Positions 20,806 through 20,938 of a stretch of 20,938 bases of DNA are shown here, piece after piece. Below the pieces are notes generated by a model. The model was not told the DNA's origin, ran no database searches, and saw only the letters and a program-made list of their open reading frames with translations. Source of the stretch: Oscillospiraceae bacterium (lineage in GTDB: Bacteria > Bacillota > Clostridia > Oscillospirales > Oscillospiraceae). A program made the translations under genes and the position numbers. The stretch covers positions 1 through 20,938 of the forward strand of contig JABLYK010000038.1 in assembly GCA_018265835.1 (NCBI GenBank). Reading direction: 5' to 3'. Numbering within the stretch: position 1 is the first letter of the stretch; each line of letters begins with the position of its first letter.

Positions 20806-20938
20806 GCGGTGGGTGATACGCACCCAAAGCCTTCCCCTTGAGGGGAAGGTGGCACGGCGCAAGCCGTGACGGATGAGGTGACTGGAATTCGCACCTCGGT
20901 CTATTCCACCCCATTTCTTTCTGCTCGTGCAGAAAGAA
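20806..20938. repeat. Mosaic hairpin repeat array 8, cut by window end
   Basis: CCTTCCCC-TTGA-GGGGAAGG (20830-20849), then GGCACGGC-GCAA-GCCGTG and GGATGAGGTG, followed by a TTTCTTTCTGC/GCAGAAAGAA hairpin truncated at the window end. It starts 12 bp after the kinase stop and is the only candidate terminator for the operon. Confidence 0.8.

Overview
The window looks like a high-GC chromosomal stretch from an anaerobic gut Firmicute, most likely an Oscillospiraceae/Ruminococcaceae-type Clostridium. The basis is gene content (an 8-iron ferredoxin, HemZ, a DUF554 protein, a CmpB-type permease and Clostridia-like pyruvate carboxylase), strong AGGAGG-type ribosome binding sites, sigma-A promoters with 17-bp spacers, and intergenic spaces packed with palindromic repeats of a kind I associate with such genomes. 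No genus can be named from the sequence alone.

Layout. 1-480 is a repeat array. 540-2551 (minus) carries a small ferredoxin and an ABC half-transporter. Divergent from these is a membrane-anchored VanY-like carboxypeptidase (2687-3451), followed by 0.8 kb of repeats. 4342-5032 holds a stand-alone 25-codon mini-gene with its own promoter and terminator, then a cupin gene. 5216-6860 (minus) is a DUF554 membrane protein and a LysR regulator; a consensus-like promoter divergent from LysR drives a candidate structured small RNA ending at a strong hairpin near 7073. 7694-9211 (minus) encodes the most striking protein: an N-terminal TIR domain, a Lys-rich linker, one membrane helix and a C-terminal leucine-rich-repeat region, isolated between repeat arrays. 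9477-10986 (minus) is a thiamine pyrophosphokinase plus PHP phosphoesterase pair that overlap by 17 bp. After about 1 kb of repeats comes pyruvate carboxylase (12255-15686). 15864-16371 is a compact divergent module of a Cys-rich mini-protein and an XRE regulator with two 15-bp palindromic operators between them. 16693-16892 contains a perfect-consensus promoter for a short RNA that runs convergently into a 27-codon ORF with a near-perfect ribosome binding site. 17466-20794 is an operon of CmpB-family membrane protein, HemZ and a uridine-kinase-like P-loop kinase.

The main genome-scale signal is the intergenic repeats. They are mosaics of short modules, nearly all hairpin-forming, arranged in different orders and orientations. 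Copies differ in stem sequence while keeping complementarity and loop. In two unrelated genes (VanY-like and PHP) the repeat module starts inside the coding sequence and supplies the last residues and the stop codon.

How the genes work together: pyruvate carboxylase feeds oxaloacetate synthesis, thiamine pyrophosphokinase makes TPP, HemZ is a porphyrin-type radical SAM enzyme, the VanY-like enzyme trims peptidoglycan. Most units look like independent housekeeping genes separated by repeat blocks. The candidates for new biology are the TIR-TM-LRR receptor-like protein, the 27-codon ORF with antisense RNA, and the covarying hairpin mosaic.
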